From positions 1 through 12,351 of the forward strand of contig JANJXE010000162.1 of assembly GCA_024709185.1 (NCBI GenBank): DNA of 12,351 nt, read 5' to 3'. Below the pieces are notes generated by a model that was not told the DNA's origin, did not search any database, and saw only the letters and a program-made list of their open reading frames with translations. The position numbers and the translations under genes are program-made. This stretch comes from Paludibacter sp. GTDB lineage: Bacteria; Bacteroidota; Bacteroidia; Bacteroidales; Paludibacteraceae. Of the stretch, positions 1 through 6,602 are shown piece by piece (within the stretch, counting starts at the first letter, position 1; each line of letters begins with the position of its first letter).

Positions 1-1464
1 AGCTACAGTCTGGTCGCCATCAAGTCCGCGGGTTCTGAAGGTTTTGCCTTCAAACTGCCAGGTGATAATGGTTTGCACGATAGCATCAGTTTTTCCTCCG
101 GGAGGAATCACCACTTCGTAACCAATCAGCTCAGGGGTGGGTTTGTTTAGCTTCTTGTAAATCTTGTACATCGCTTTCGAAATGGCATTGTACTGTCCAT
201 CGCCCGAAGCCGATTGTTCATATTCTTCGCCCCTGATTTCCAGTTTTACGCTGGCCATAGGCCGCAAGCCATTGGTTACCGAAAGGCTGTAATTCACCAC
301 TTTAATTAAATGCTGATCGGTGGCACTTTTCACAACATCAGCGACAATGAAAGGTAGCTCGTCGATAGTCACCATTTCCTGCTTATCGCCCAGCTCAATC
401 ACCCGTTGGGTAACCTGTGCCATCATTTCCGCATCGAGCTCTATCCCAAGTTGCTGTAAATTCTTCAGAATATTGGCTTTTCCTGATGTTTTACCAAGGG
501 CATATACCCGTTCGCGCCCAAAGCGTTCGGGAAGCAAATCATTGTAATACAGGTTGTGTTTGTTGTCACCATCGGCATGAATGCCCGCAACCTGCGTAAA
601 TACATTCTCGCCGATAACCGGTTTATTGGAAGGGATACGGATCCCTGAATAGGTTTCCACCAGCCGGCTCACCGAGTTAATTTTAGCCTCGTGGATACGT
701 GTCGACTTCTTATTGTGGTCTTTAATAATAGCCACTACACTTGAAAGAGGCGCGTTTCCAGCCCGTTCGCCCAGCCCGTTCACTGTTACGTGTACACCAT
801 GAACACCGGCTTTTATTGCTTCATATACATTGGCCACGGCAAAGTCGTAGTCGTTATGGGCATGAAAATCGAAATGCACCGATGGATAGCGTTCGATCAT
901 CAGTCGACAGAACTGAAGCGTTTCGCTTGGATTCAGAATTCCCAACGTGTCGGGAAGCATTATACGTTTAACCTTTTCCTTGTGTAGTTGATCTACCATG
1001 AAAAATACGTAGTCAGATGAATTACGCATACCATTCGACCAATCTTCCAGGTAGATATTCACATCGATACCCATTTCATTCGCAAAGCCAATTTCACGGC
1101 ATACATCGGCGAGATGTTCCTCAGGTGTTTTACGCAACTGATGCCGGCAATGATTTTCGGAACCCTTGCAAAGCAGGTTAATCACTCTACAGCCAGCATC
1201 CTGAATCCATTGAAGTGAGGTGCGGTTGTCAACAAATCCCAGTACTTCAATCTTATCGATATGGCCATTTTCCTTTGCCCAGCGAGCTACCTTTTTTACC
1301 GAATCGTATTCGCCTTCCGAAACCCGTGCCGATGCAATCTCGATTCTGTCCACACACAGTTCTTCGAGCAACAGCCGGGCTATGCTCATTTTTTCGGCTT
1401 TCGCAAACGAAACCCCTGATGTCTGTTCCCCGTCGCGCAGGGTGGTGTCCATTATCTCTATCAT
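1..1464 (-). CDS. Second isopropylmalate/citramalate synthase-like enzyme (LeuA paralogue), 3' end cut by the window
   Basis: An open frame of 488 codons runs from an ATG at 1464 to the left edge without a stop. It belongs to the DRE-TIM metallolyase family of acyl-CoA-condensing synthases. Visible are TTLRDGEQ (residues 7-14), the HAHND metal-binding motif (201-205), GLGERAGN (230-237), and a C-terminal LeuA-type regulatory domain from about 380 onward, ending in RTRGLDGDQTVA at the edge. D11, H201, H203 and N237 are the expected metal or active-site residues. Only a short tail should be missing. It starts 12 bp after the leuD stop, so it is co-transcribed; a later ATG at 1452 also precedes the TTLRDGEQ motif. 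The region after strand one reads EIASARVSEGEY, whereas the leuA product in this window has [12 protein letters not shown], so its substrate may differ. Bacteroidota genomes commonly carry such a paralogue after leuD. Citramalate synthase (pyruvate plus acetyl-CoA, for isoleucine) is the favoured inference; a second 2-isopropylmalate synthase remains possible. Confidence 0.9.
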   Translation of the reverse strand, partial: MIEIMDTTLRDGEQTSGVSFAKAEKMSIARLLLEELCVDRIEIASARVSEGEYDSVKKVARWAKENGHIDKIEVLGFVDNRTSLQWIQDAGCRVINLLCKGSENHCRHQLRKTPEEHLADVCREIGFANEMGIDVNIYLEDWSNGMRNSSDYVFFMVDQLHKEKVKRIMLPDTLGILNPSETLQFCRLMIERYPSVHFDFHAHNDYDFAVANVYEAIKAGVHGVHVTVNGLGERAGNAPLSSVVAIIKDHNKKSTRIHEAKINSVSRLVETYSGIRIPSNKPVIGENVFTQVAGIHADGDNKHNLYYNDLLPERFGRERVYALGKTSGKANILKNLQQLGIELDAEMMAQVTQRVIELGDKQEMVTIDELPFIVADVVKSATDQHLIKVVNYSLSVTNGLRPMASVKLEIRGEEYEQSASGDGQYNAISKAMYKIYKKLNKPTPELIGYEVVIPPGGKTDAIVQTIITWQFEGKTFRTRGLDGDQTVA

Positions 1465-1476
1465 AACTACCGTTTT

Positions 1477-2067
1477 TTAGAGGGTGCGGTTGGCTTCGTA
1501 CTGAAGCACTAAGTCTTTCTTGCTGAGTAAATAATCGATATCGTCCATGCCTTTCAATAAGCATTCTTTCTTATACGGATTGATGTCGAAGTTTTCAGTT
1601 TTACCGTTTGAATTGTTGGTAATCGTCTGCGATTCAAGATCAACTGTGAGGGTAACCGAGGGATCGGACTCTACCAGGTTGAAAATCTCAGCGAGGAACT
1701 CCGCACTAACCACCACCGGTAGCACTCCGTTATTAAGTGAATTATTGCGAAAGATATCGGCAAAAAAGCTCGATACCACCACTTTAAATCCATAACCATC
1801 GATGGCCCAGGCTGCATGTTCGCGGCTCGATCCTGAGCCAAAGTTTTTTCCTGCAACCAGAATGCTGCCGGAATATGAGGGATTGTTAAGAATGAAATCT
1901 TTTTTCGGACTTCCGTCTTTTTCGTACCGCCAGTCGGCAAAAAGGTTATCGCCAAAACCATTTTTATCGGTGGCTTTCAGGAAACGGGCGGGTATAATCT
2001 GGTCGGTGTCCACATTTTCAATGGGAAGTGGAACTACCGTTGATGTCAGTTTTTCGAATTTATTCAT
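1477..2067 (-). CDS. leuD: 3-isopropylmalate dehydratase small subunit
   Basis: This 196-residue protein is the small, swivelling subunit of isopropylmalate isomerase, which converts 2- to 3-isopropylmalate via 2-isopropylmaleate in the cytoplasm, in complex with LeuC. The N-terminal block [10 protein letters not shown] (21-30) and the active-site loop [11 protein letters not shown] (75-85) are diagnostic of LeuD. The length is close to the normal size of about 200 residues. It begins with ATG at 2067, 37 bp after the leuC stop, and is followed after 12 bp by the second synthase, so it sits inside the leu operon. LeuCD enzymes can also isomerise citramalate, so the same subunit could serve the citramalate route to isoleucine if the neighbouring synthase makes citramalate. 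No defect is visible. Confidence 0.97.
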   Translation of the reverse strand: MNKFEKLTSTVVPLPIENVDTDQIIPARFLKATDKNGFGDNLFADWRYEKDGSPKKDFILNNPSYSGSILVAGKNFGSGSSREHAAWAIDGYGFKVVVSSFFADIFRNNSLNNGVLPVVVSAEFLAEIFNLVESDPSVTLTVDLESQTITNNSNGKTENFDINPYKKECLLKGMDDIDYLLSKKDLVLQYEANRTL

Positions 2068-2104
2068 GATTTGTTAATTTACATGTTCTGAAGTTAGAAG
2101 CTGA

Positions 2105-3499
2105 TTATCCTCTCGGATCGGTAATACATCCTGTTACCGCTGCTGCAGCAGCTCCCCGCGGTCCTGCCAGACTGGTGCGCGCACCGGGACCCTGACGTCC
2201 TTCGAAGTTGCGGTTCGAGGTAGATACTGCATATTTTCCTGCAGGTACTTTGTCGTCGTTCATAGCCAGACAAGCGGAACATCCCGGTTGACGAAGTTTG
2301 AACCCAGCTTCGGTGAGGATGTCAAGTAGCCCTTCTTCGCGGATTTGTTTTTCAACTCCCCAGCTACCCGGCACCAGCCATACAGTCACATTGTCGGCTT
2401 TTTTCTTTCCTTTGATGTAGTTGGCAAATATACGGAAGTCTTCAATACGTCCGTTTGTACAGCTTCCCAGAAACACATAATCGATAGGTTTACCCAGCAG
2501 TTGTTCACCGGCTTCGAAGCCCATATAATCGAGCGACTTTTTGAACGAAATCCGTCCGGCTTCATCAATGGCATCCATTGTTGGAATGGATTCGCGAATG
2601 CCCATACCCATACCGGGATTGGTTCCGTACGTAATCATCGGCTGAATATCGGCTGCATCGAAGACCAGTTCTTTATCGAACACTGCACCATCGTCGGATA
2701 TCAGTGTTTTCCAATAGGCCAGTTTGCGGTCCCATTCTTCACCTTTTGGCGCAAATTCGCGACCTTTCATATAGGTGTATGTCGTTTCATCGGGAGCAAT
2801 CATGCCTCCGCGGGCACCCATTTCAATGGAAAGGTTACACACAGTCATACGCTCTTCCATGCTCATAGTGCGAATGGCTTCGCCGGCATATTCCACAAAA
2901 TAACCTGTGGCACCACCGGTGGTCAGTTTGGCAATCGTGTACAAAGCGAGGTCTTTCGCGCTTACTCCGGTACCCAACTTTCCGTTGTAGGTAATACGCA
3001 TTGTTTTCGGACGGGTCTGAAGGATACATTGCGTAGCCAGTACCATTTCAACTTCAGATGTTCCGATCCCAAAGGCGATGGTTCCGAATGCTCCGTGGGT
3101 TGATGTATGGCTGTCGCCACAAACGATGGTCATACCCGGCTGGGTAAAGCCATTTTCAGGACCAATAATATGTACAACACCATTCTTTTCGTGTCCGAGC
3201 GGATAGAAAATCGGCATATTGAATTCTGCTGCATTTTTAGCAAACTGATCGAGCTGATTGCGCGAAATCGGGTCTTTTACCGGCTGATCCTGGTCGATGG
3301 TAGGCGTGTTGTGGTCGGCCGTCATGGTGGTAAGTTCCGGACGAAATACCTTAAGGCCACGGGCACGAAGTCCGTTAAAAGCCTGTGGACTGGTCACTTC
3401 GTGGCAGAAATGACGGTCGATGTACAATTGGGTAGGTCCGTTTTCCACGGAGGAGACCACATGGGCATCCCAAATTTTGTCAAATAGCGTTTTACTCAT
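2105..3499 (-). CDS. leuC: 3-isopropylmalate dehydratase large subunit
   Basis: This 464-residue protein is the catalytic large subunit of isopropylmalate isomerase (aconitase superfamily), carrying a [4Fe-4S] cluster. The three cluster cysteines are C347 in FLGSCTNGR and C407 and C410 in [13 protein letters not shown], at the positions usual for bacterial Leu[14 protein letters not shown] (127-139) is another conserved aconitase-family block. The length matches the bacterial family (about 465). The ATG at 3499 lies 35 bp downstream of the leuA stop. No internal promoter or terminator is evident, so it is read as the second gene of the operon. It needs LeuD, encoded 37 bp downstream, for activity. 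A long opposite-strand open frame at 2345-3103 is a coding shadow. Confidence 0.97.
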   Translation of the reverse strand: MSKTLFDKIWDAHVVSSVENGPTQLYIDRHFCHEVTSPQAFNGLRARGLKVFRPELTTMTADHNTPTIDQDQPVKDPISRNQLDQFAKNAAEFNMPIFYPLGHEKNGVVHIIGPENGFTQPGMTIVCGDSHTSTHGAFGTIAFGIGTSEVEMVLATQCILQTRPKTMRITYNGKLGTGVSAKDLALYTIAKLTTGGATGYFVEYAGEAIRTMSMEERMTVCNLSIEMGARGGMIAPDETTYTYMKGREFAPKGEEWDRKLAYWKTLISDDGAVFDKELVFDAADIQPMITYGTNPGMGMGIRESIPTMDAIDEAGRISFKKSLDYMGFEAGEQLLGKPIDYVFLGSCTNGRIEDFRIFANYIKGKKKADNVTVWLVPGSWGVEKQIREEGLLDILTEAGFKLRQPGCSACLAMNDDKVPAGKYAVSTSNRNFEGRQGPGARTSLAGPRGAAAAAVTGCITDPRG

Positions 3500-3534
3500 A
3501 TCTATCTTTTAGTTTATCTTCTTTACTCTAACAA

Positions 3535-5028
3535 TTATTTCACAAATTGGTTGATGGCATTGATGTATGCTTCTACCGATGCTGCTATAATATCGGTGTT
3601 GGCACCAAAGCCATAATACACCACGCCTTCGTGTTCCACCTGCATATGCACTTTCCCCACATCATCACTACCGCGGTTAATAGCCTGAATAGTAAATTCC
3701 TGCAGCGTCATCTTGCGGTTGATGATTTTTTTCAGGGCATTAATGGCGGCATCTACCGGACCATTACCTGTGGCAGCTGCTTCAAACAATTCGCCGGCAA
3801 TTTTTACACCCAGACTGGCTACCGGACGGAGGCCTACCCCTGAACTTACCTGAAGGTATTCGAGACGGATACGGTCTTTCGAAGAGCGTTCCTTACCAAC
3901 CAGCATCAATACGTCATCATCATTAATGTCTTTCTTGCGGTCGGCAAGCTTCAGGAACTCCTGGTAGAGGGCATCGAGCTTTTCACCATCCACATTTACT
4001 CCCAATACACTAAGGCGGTGTTTCAGTGCAGCACGTCCGCTGCGGGCAGTAAGCACAATCGAGTTTTTGTCGATGCCCACATCGGTAGGATCCATGATTT
4101 CGTAGCTTTCACGGTTTTTCAATACCCCATCCTGATGGATGCCCGAAGAATGCGCAAATGCATTGCGGCCTACAATAGCTTTGTTGGGCTGCACCGGCAT
4201 GTTCATCAGGTTCGAAACCAACCGACTGGTGCTGTATATTTTGTGCGTATTGATTTGCGTATCGATATGTAAATCCTTGTGGCATTTCAGAATCATGGCT
4301 ACTTCCTCCAGCGAAGTATTTCCTGCCCGTTCGCCGATTCCATTAATTGTTACTTCCACCTGACGGGCTCCGTTCAGTACGCCAGCCATCGTATTGGCTG
4401 TGGCCATTCCAAGATCATTGTGACAATGGGTTGAAAGGATAGCATTGTGCACCCCTTTTACATTCTCCATCAGAAATTTAATTTTTTCTCCGTACACATG
4501 AGGAAGGCAATAGCCGGTAGTGTCGGGGATATTTACCACAGTAGCTCCGGCCTTTATAACTGCTTCCACCACCCGGGCCAGATATACATTGTCGGTGCGA
4601 CCGGCATCTTCGCAGTAAAATTCTACATCTTCCACAAACGATTTAGCATATTTCACAGCTGCCACTGCACGCTCCAGAATTTCTTCCTGATTGGAATTGA
4701 ATTTATACCGGATGTGGTAATCGGACGTGCCGATACCGGTGTGAATACGCTTGCGTTTTGCATACTGCAATGCTTCGGCTGCTACTTCTATGTCTTTCTG
4801 AACTCCGCGGGTCAGTGCGCAAATCGTTGGCCAGGTTACGGCCTTCGAAATTTCAACTACCGAATTAAAATCGCCCGGACTTGAAATGGGAAATCCTGCT
4901 TCAATAACATCCACTCCCAACTGTTCGAGTGCTTTGGCTACCTGAATCTTTTCTACGGTGTTCAACTGACAACCCGGAACCTGTTCGCCGTCGCGCAATG
5001 TGGTGTCGAAAATAAAAAGTCTGTCCAT
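3535..5028 (-). CDS. leuA: 2-isopropylmalate synthase
   Basis: This 497-residue enzyme condenses acetyl-CoA with 2-oxoisovalerate, the first committed step of leucine synthesis. It is a DRE-TIM barrel with [11 protein letters not shown] (9-19), [11 protein letters not shown] (44-54), the HCHND motif (201-205) and [13 protein letters not shown] (230-242). D13, H201, H203 and N237 correspond to the divalent-metal and active-site residues of LeuA. From about 390 to the end is the LeuA dimer/regulatory domain ([13 protein letters not shown], then [12 protein letters not shown]), which in this family binds leucine for feedback inhibition. The length is typical. It is the first structural gene of the operon; its ATG lies 18 nt beyond the U-tract of a leader terminator, so expression is probably set by attenuation at the Leu/Ile leader peptide. 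The second synthase of the operon differs from it in the N-terminal substrate region. Confidence 0.97.
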   Translation of the reverse strand: MDRLFIFDTTLRDGEQVPGCQLNTVEKIQVAKALEQLGVDVIEAGFPISSPGDFNSVVEISKAVTWPTICALTRGVQKDIEVAAEALQYAKRKRIHTGIGTSDYHIRYKFNSNQEEILERAVAAVKYAKSFVEDVEFYCEDAGRTDNVYLARVVEAVIKAGATVVNIPDTTGYCLPHVYGEKIKFLMENVKGVHNAILSTHCHNDLGMATANTMAGVLNGARQVEVTINGIGERAGNTSLEEVAMILKCHKDLHIDTQINTHKIYSTSRLVSNLMNMPVQPNKAIVGRNAFAHSSGIHQDGVLKNRESYEIMDPTDVGIDKNSIVLTARSGRAALKHRLSVLGVNVDGEKLDALYQEFLKLADRKKDINDDDVLMLVGKERSSKDRIRLEYLQVSSGVGLRPVASLGVKIAGELFEAAATGNGPVDAAINALKKIINRKMTLQEFTIQAINRGSDDVGKVHMQVEHEGVVYYGFGANTDIIAASVEAYINAINQFVK

Positions 5029-5045
5029 AATCGTTGTGTTTTAAT

Positions 5046-5084
5046 AAGAAAAAAACCTTCCCCACATTGAGTGAGAAAGGTTTT
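5046..5084 (-). terminator. Intrinsic terminator of the leu operon attenuator
   Basis: On the minus strand, AAAACCTTTCTCAC (5084-5071) pairs with GTGGGGAAGGTTTT (5065-5052). This gives a 14-bp stem with two U-G wobbles and a five-base TCAAT loop. It runs straight into a T-rich tract (TTTTTTT, C, TT) that ends near 5046, about 18 nt before the leuA ATG. Placed between a leader peptide and leuA, it is the terminator arm of an attenuator. Its 5' arm can alternatively pair with an upstream leader segment. It would also stop transcripts coming through from the upstream secreted-protein gene, for which no separate terminator is visible. Confidence 0.9.
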
Positions 5085-5148
5085 GAATATCTCGTATTAA
5101 CTTATATACATACCGAACTCACTCTTACTTTCTGTGTAAAAGAATAAG
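5069..5148 (-). promoter_or_regulatory. Attenuator switching region (alternative hairpins 1:2 and 2:3)
   Basis: Three segments upstream of the terminator can pair in exclusive ways. Segment 1, CTTATTCTTTTAC (5148-5136), covers the Leu/Ile codons at the end of the leader peptide. It pairs with segment 2, GTAAGAGTGAG (5128-5118), through about 11 pairs with two U-G wobbles and a two-base bulge. Segment 2 instead can pair by seven perfect bases (GAGTGAG with CTCACTC) with segment 3 at 5075-5069. GGT (5114-5112) with ACC (5081-5079) adds three pairs across a small internal loop. Pairing 2:3 takes apart the 5' arm of the terminator. The layout is that of classical ribosome-stalling attenuators of his, leu and ilv operons: stalling on Leu/Ile codons would mask segment 1, allow 2:3, and permit read-through into leuA. 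Pairings were found by eye; no energies were computed. Confidence 0.78.
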
Positions 5149-5187
5149 AATACCGAGGAGTAGAATATGAATAAAAGTGGTTTGCAT
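5125..5187 (-). CDS. leuL: Leu/Ile-rich leader peptide of the leu operon
   Basis: This small open frame encodes 20 residues, MQTTFIHILLLGILILLHRK, then TAA at 5127-5125. Ten of the residues are leucine (six: CTA, CTC, CTC, CTT, CTT, TTA) or isoleucine (four, all ATT), clustered in the middle and end; there is no valine. It lies just after the predicted promoter (expected RNA start near 5203, so an untranslated lead of only about 15 nt) and just before the attenuator hairpins. The control codons CTT ATT CTT TTA overlap hairpin segment 1, as expected for a ribosome-stalling sensor of charged tRNA-Leu and tRNA-Ile. There is no Shine-Dalgarno sequence; the A-rich stretch before the ATG is typical of Bacteroidota. 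The peptide itself probably has no function beyond being translated. The call rests on composition, position and structure, not on homology. Confidence 0.85.
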   Translation of the reverse strand: MQTTFIHILLLGILILLHRK

Positions 5188-5209
5188 TACATTTTATAAT
5201 TAATCGGCG

Positions 5210-5239
5210 CAAAGATACATCAAATTTCTAAAAATACAA
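5210..5239 (-). promoter_or_regulatory. Bacteroidota-type promoter of the leu operon
   Basis: On the minus strand, TTG at 5239-5237 is followed by a 19-nt spacer and TATCTTTG at 5217-5210. This matches the Bacteroidota primary sigma consensus (-33 TTTG/TTG, -7 TAnnTTTG). Transcription should start around 5202-5204, giving a leader that contains the peptide gene and the attenuator. The -33 element lies about 18 bp beyond the stop codon of the secreted-protein gene, so the operon has its own promoter although both genes point the same way. Confidence 0.82.
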
Positions 5240-5257
5240 GCGTTAAGTATAAAATTA

Positions 5258-6301
5258 TTACTTTTTTTGAAGATTAATTCGTTTGTAATAGTGATTTATA
5301 AACAAATTTGTATCCGGCCGCTGCATAAATATTGGTTCTGAAGGGTCAAATCTGATGTTTCTTGCATCTTTATACAATCCCGGCACACTGCCATCCTGCA
5401 CAAGGCGATACATCGCCGAGTCGCGCTGTTCGTGTTTTGCCAGTACCCAATTGTACATAATAGCCGGATCGTAAACAAAATATTCGACATAATGTACATT
5501 TTTTTGTCCCTGACCTTCGTACCAGTGTTGGGTTCTCTTAATGGTTCGGTTTTTAATTTTTTTCCCCTGATTGAATTTACCCCCGACCAGTGTCATCGGT
5601 ATTTTTACGTCGATACGCCATTGTTCAGCTTCTTCTGACAGCAGACCAACCATGTCGAGCAAAGCCATACCGAAAGCAGAGCAGCCGGCTCCTTCATTGT
5701 GATACCGTGGCCAAAAAGCACCCCCGTAGAAATCACTTGCTGCATACTCATCCGTAATTTTTTTCTGGTATTCGTTCAGGAAGGTAAGTATCCGTTTCAT
5801 TGCAGGCTCATTGATCCTGTACGTGATGTAACTCAGTTTATTTCGTTCGCGGTACACCTTCAGCTTGTGTTGAATTTCTTCAGCAGGTTCAATTCTTCCC
5901 TCCAGGTCGGCACCAAGTATTCCGAATCCCACCCTGTCTTTAAGTACTAAATCGACCCGTTCCTGCCAGCGTTTCGACGATTGAGCAATGTATAAGGTGT
6001 CTTTAAGCAGAGGTGTATTGAGTCGCATGGAAAGATGACCTATGAGGTAATTATCCTTTAATCTCAGGGTCTTCATGTAAATCTGAAACATGCTTTTATA
6101 CAAAGCTGATGGACCAGACCAATCGAGAGGCAACATGGTAGGCATCAGAAAAAAGGTTATTTCATGTACCTGAGAACTATCGCCGGAAGAAAGCAGTGTG
6201 CGATCACCGCTTTTTGTTTTCGTCTCGTCCTGTGCGTGTATTGGATGAATTAAAACGATGAAGACCAATACCAGAAATATTCTACTAAAAAAATGAAACA
6301 T
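5258..6301 (-). CDS. Secreted protein of unknown function, possible permuted papain-like (His/Cys) fold
   Basis: I do not recognise this 347-residue protein with certainty. Residues 1-23 form a signal peptide (hydrophobic FLVLVFIVLI core, likely cleavage after HAQ), with no lipobox cysteine, so a periplasmic or exported soluble protein is expected. There are no further membrane helices. Two blocks stand out. LIGHLSMRL (86-94) resembles the GH-x-x-x-R/I strand of permuted papain-like families such as DUF4105 or YiiX. NEGAGCSAFGMALLDM (202-217) carries the mature protein's only cysteine, C207, at the start of a helix, like a nucleophile. The His-before-Cys order (H89, C207) fits a permuted NlpC/P60-type fold, but this is inference only. 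The middle (about 105-180) is charged, and the C-terminal third is rich in Tyr, Lys and Arg. It has its own promoter (6331-6361), diverges from the TPP-regulated receptor and lies upstream of the leu operon promoter in the same direction. No functional link to either neighbour is shown. Confidence 0.88.
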   Translation of the reverse strand: MFHFFSRIFLVLVFIVLIHPIHAQDETKTKSGDRTLLSSGDSSQVHEITFFLMPTMLPLDWSGPSALYKSMFQIYMKTLRLKDNYLIGHLSMRLNTPLLKDTLYIAQSSKRWQERVDLVLKDRVGFGILGADLEGRIEPAEEIQHKLKVYRERNKLSYITYRINEPAMKRILTFLNEYQKKITDEYAASDFYGGAFWPRYHNEGAGCSAFGMALLDMVGLLSEEAEQWRIDVKIPMTLVGGKFNQGKKIKNRTIKRTQHWYEGQGQKNVHYVEYFVYDPAIMYNWVLAKHEQRDSAMYRLVQDGSVPGLYKDARNIRFDPSEPIFMQRPDTNLFINHYYKRINLQKK

Positions 6302-6330
6302 ATTGAAATGTCAGAGTTATATATGAATCG

Positions 6331-6361
6331 CAAAAATAGCTATTTTCAATTCAATTTCAAA
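6331..6361 (-). promoter_or_regulatory. Bacteroidota-type promoter of the secreted-protein gene
   Basis: On the minus strand, TTTG at 6361-6358, a 19-nt spacer and TATTTTTG at 6338-6331 match the -33/-7 consensus of Bacteroidota. RNA would start near 6324, about 23 nt before the ATG at 6301. It lies back to back with the promoter of the riboswitch and receptor, with about 38 bp between the two -33 elements. Confidence 0.75.
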
Positions 6362-6399
6362 TGAAAGCGGTCATTATTGTGTTAAAATAAAACTGATTG

Positions 6400-6429
6400 T
6401 TGGAAGATGAGAAAATATAGCTAACTTTG
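6400..6429 (+). promoter_or_regulatory. Bacteroidota-type promoter driving the TPP riboswitch and receptor gene
   Basis: TTG at 6400-6402, a 19-nt spacer and TAACTTTG at 6422-6429 match the Bacteroidota -33/-7 consensus. Transcription would start near 6435, just before the riboswitch aptamer begins, which is the expected arrangement and supports both calls. Confidence 0.82.
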
Positions 6430-6447
6430 CAGAGGTTTTCGGGACAC

Positions 6448-6541
6448 TACTTTACCTGATAACCGGGGGTGCCTTAATATTACGGGCTGAGATCATACCC
6501 TTTGAACCTGGACGGATAATGCCGTCGAGGGAAGAAGTAAA
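6448..6541 (+). ncRNA. TPP riboswitch (THI element)
   Basis: The conserved THI-box blocks occur in order: CGGGGGTGCC (6464-6473), GGGCTGAGA (6484-6492), ACCCTTTGAACCTG (6497-6510) and GGATAATGCCGTCGAGGGAAG (6514-6534, given here only as the family's 3' block). CTGAGA is the pyrimidine-binding loop, and GCCT with GGGC closes the P3 arm. ACGG (6512-6515) with CCGT (6521-6524) forms the small P5 stem. A short closing P1 helix is possible from TTTAC (6451-6455) with GTAAA (6537-6541). TPP binding should repress the gene that follows. After the aptamer comes an A/T-rich 5' UTR of about 60 nt (6542-6602) with no convincing terminator, so control may act on translation. The exact outer edges are approximate. 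Confidence 0.96.
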
Positions 6542-6602
6542 TCTCCGTATTTTTTGTGTTACTCTCAGAATAAATTATTAATTTTAATTTAATCAATTTG
6601 TG

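Noticed and set aside
2345..3103. A 252-codon plus-strand open frame
   Set aside because: It lies entirely opposite leuC, has no promoter or start context, and its composition (His/Phe/Cys-rich) is that of an antisense shadow.
4447..4884. A 145-codon plus-strand open frame
   Set aside because: It is antisense to leuA, with no supporting signals or recognisable domain.
5245..5275. Possible A/T hairpin plus T-run (AAGTA with TACTT) downstream of the secreted-protein gene
   Set aside because: The T-run follows the stem only on the plus strand, where no gene ends; the 5-bp A/T-rich stem is too weak to call a terminator for the minus-strand gene.
6512..6555. Intrinsic terminator as the riboswitch output
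   Set aside because: It has only five base pairs, overlaps P5, and would give inverted logic; kept as an open question instead of an annotated terminator.
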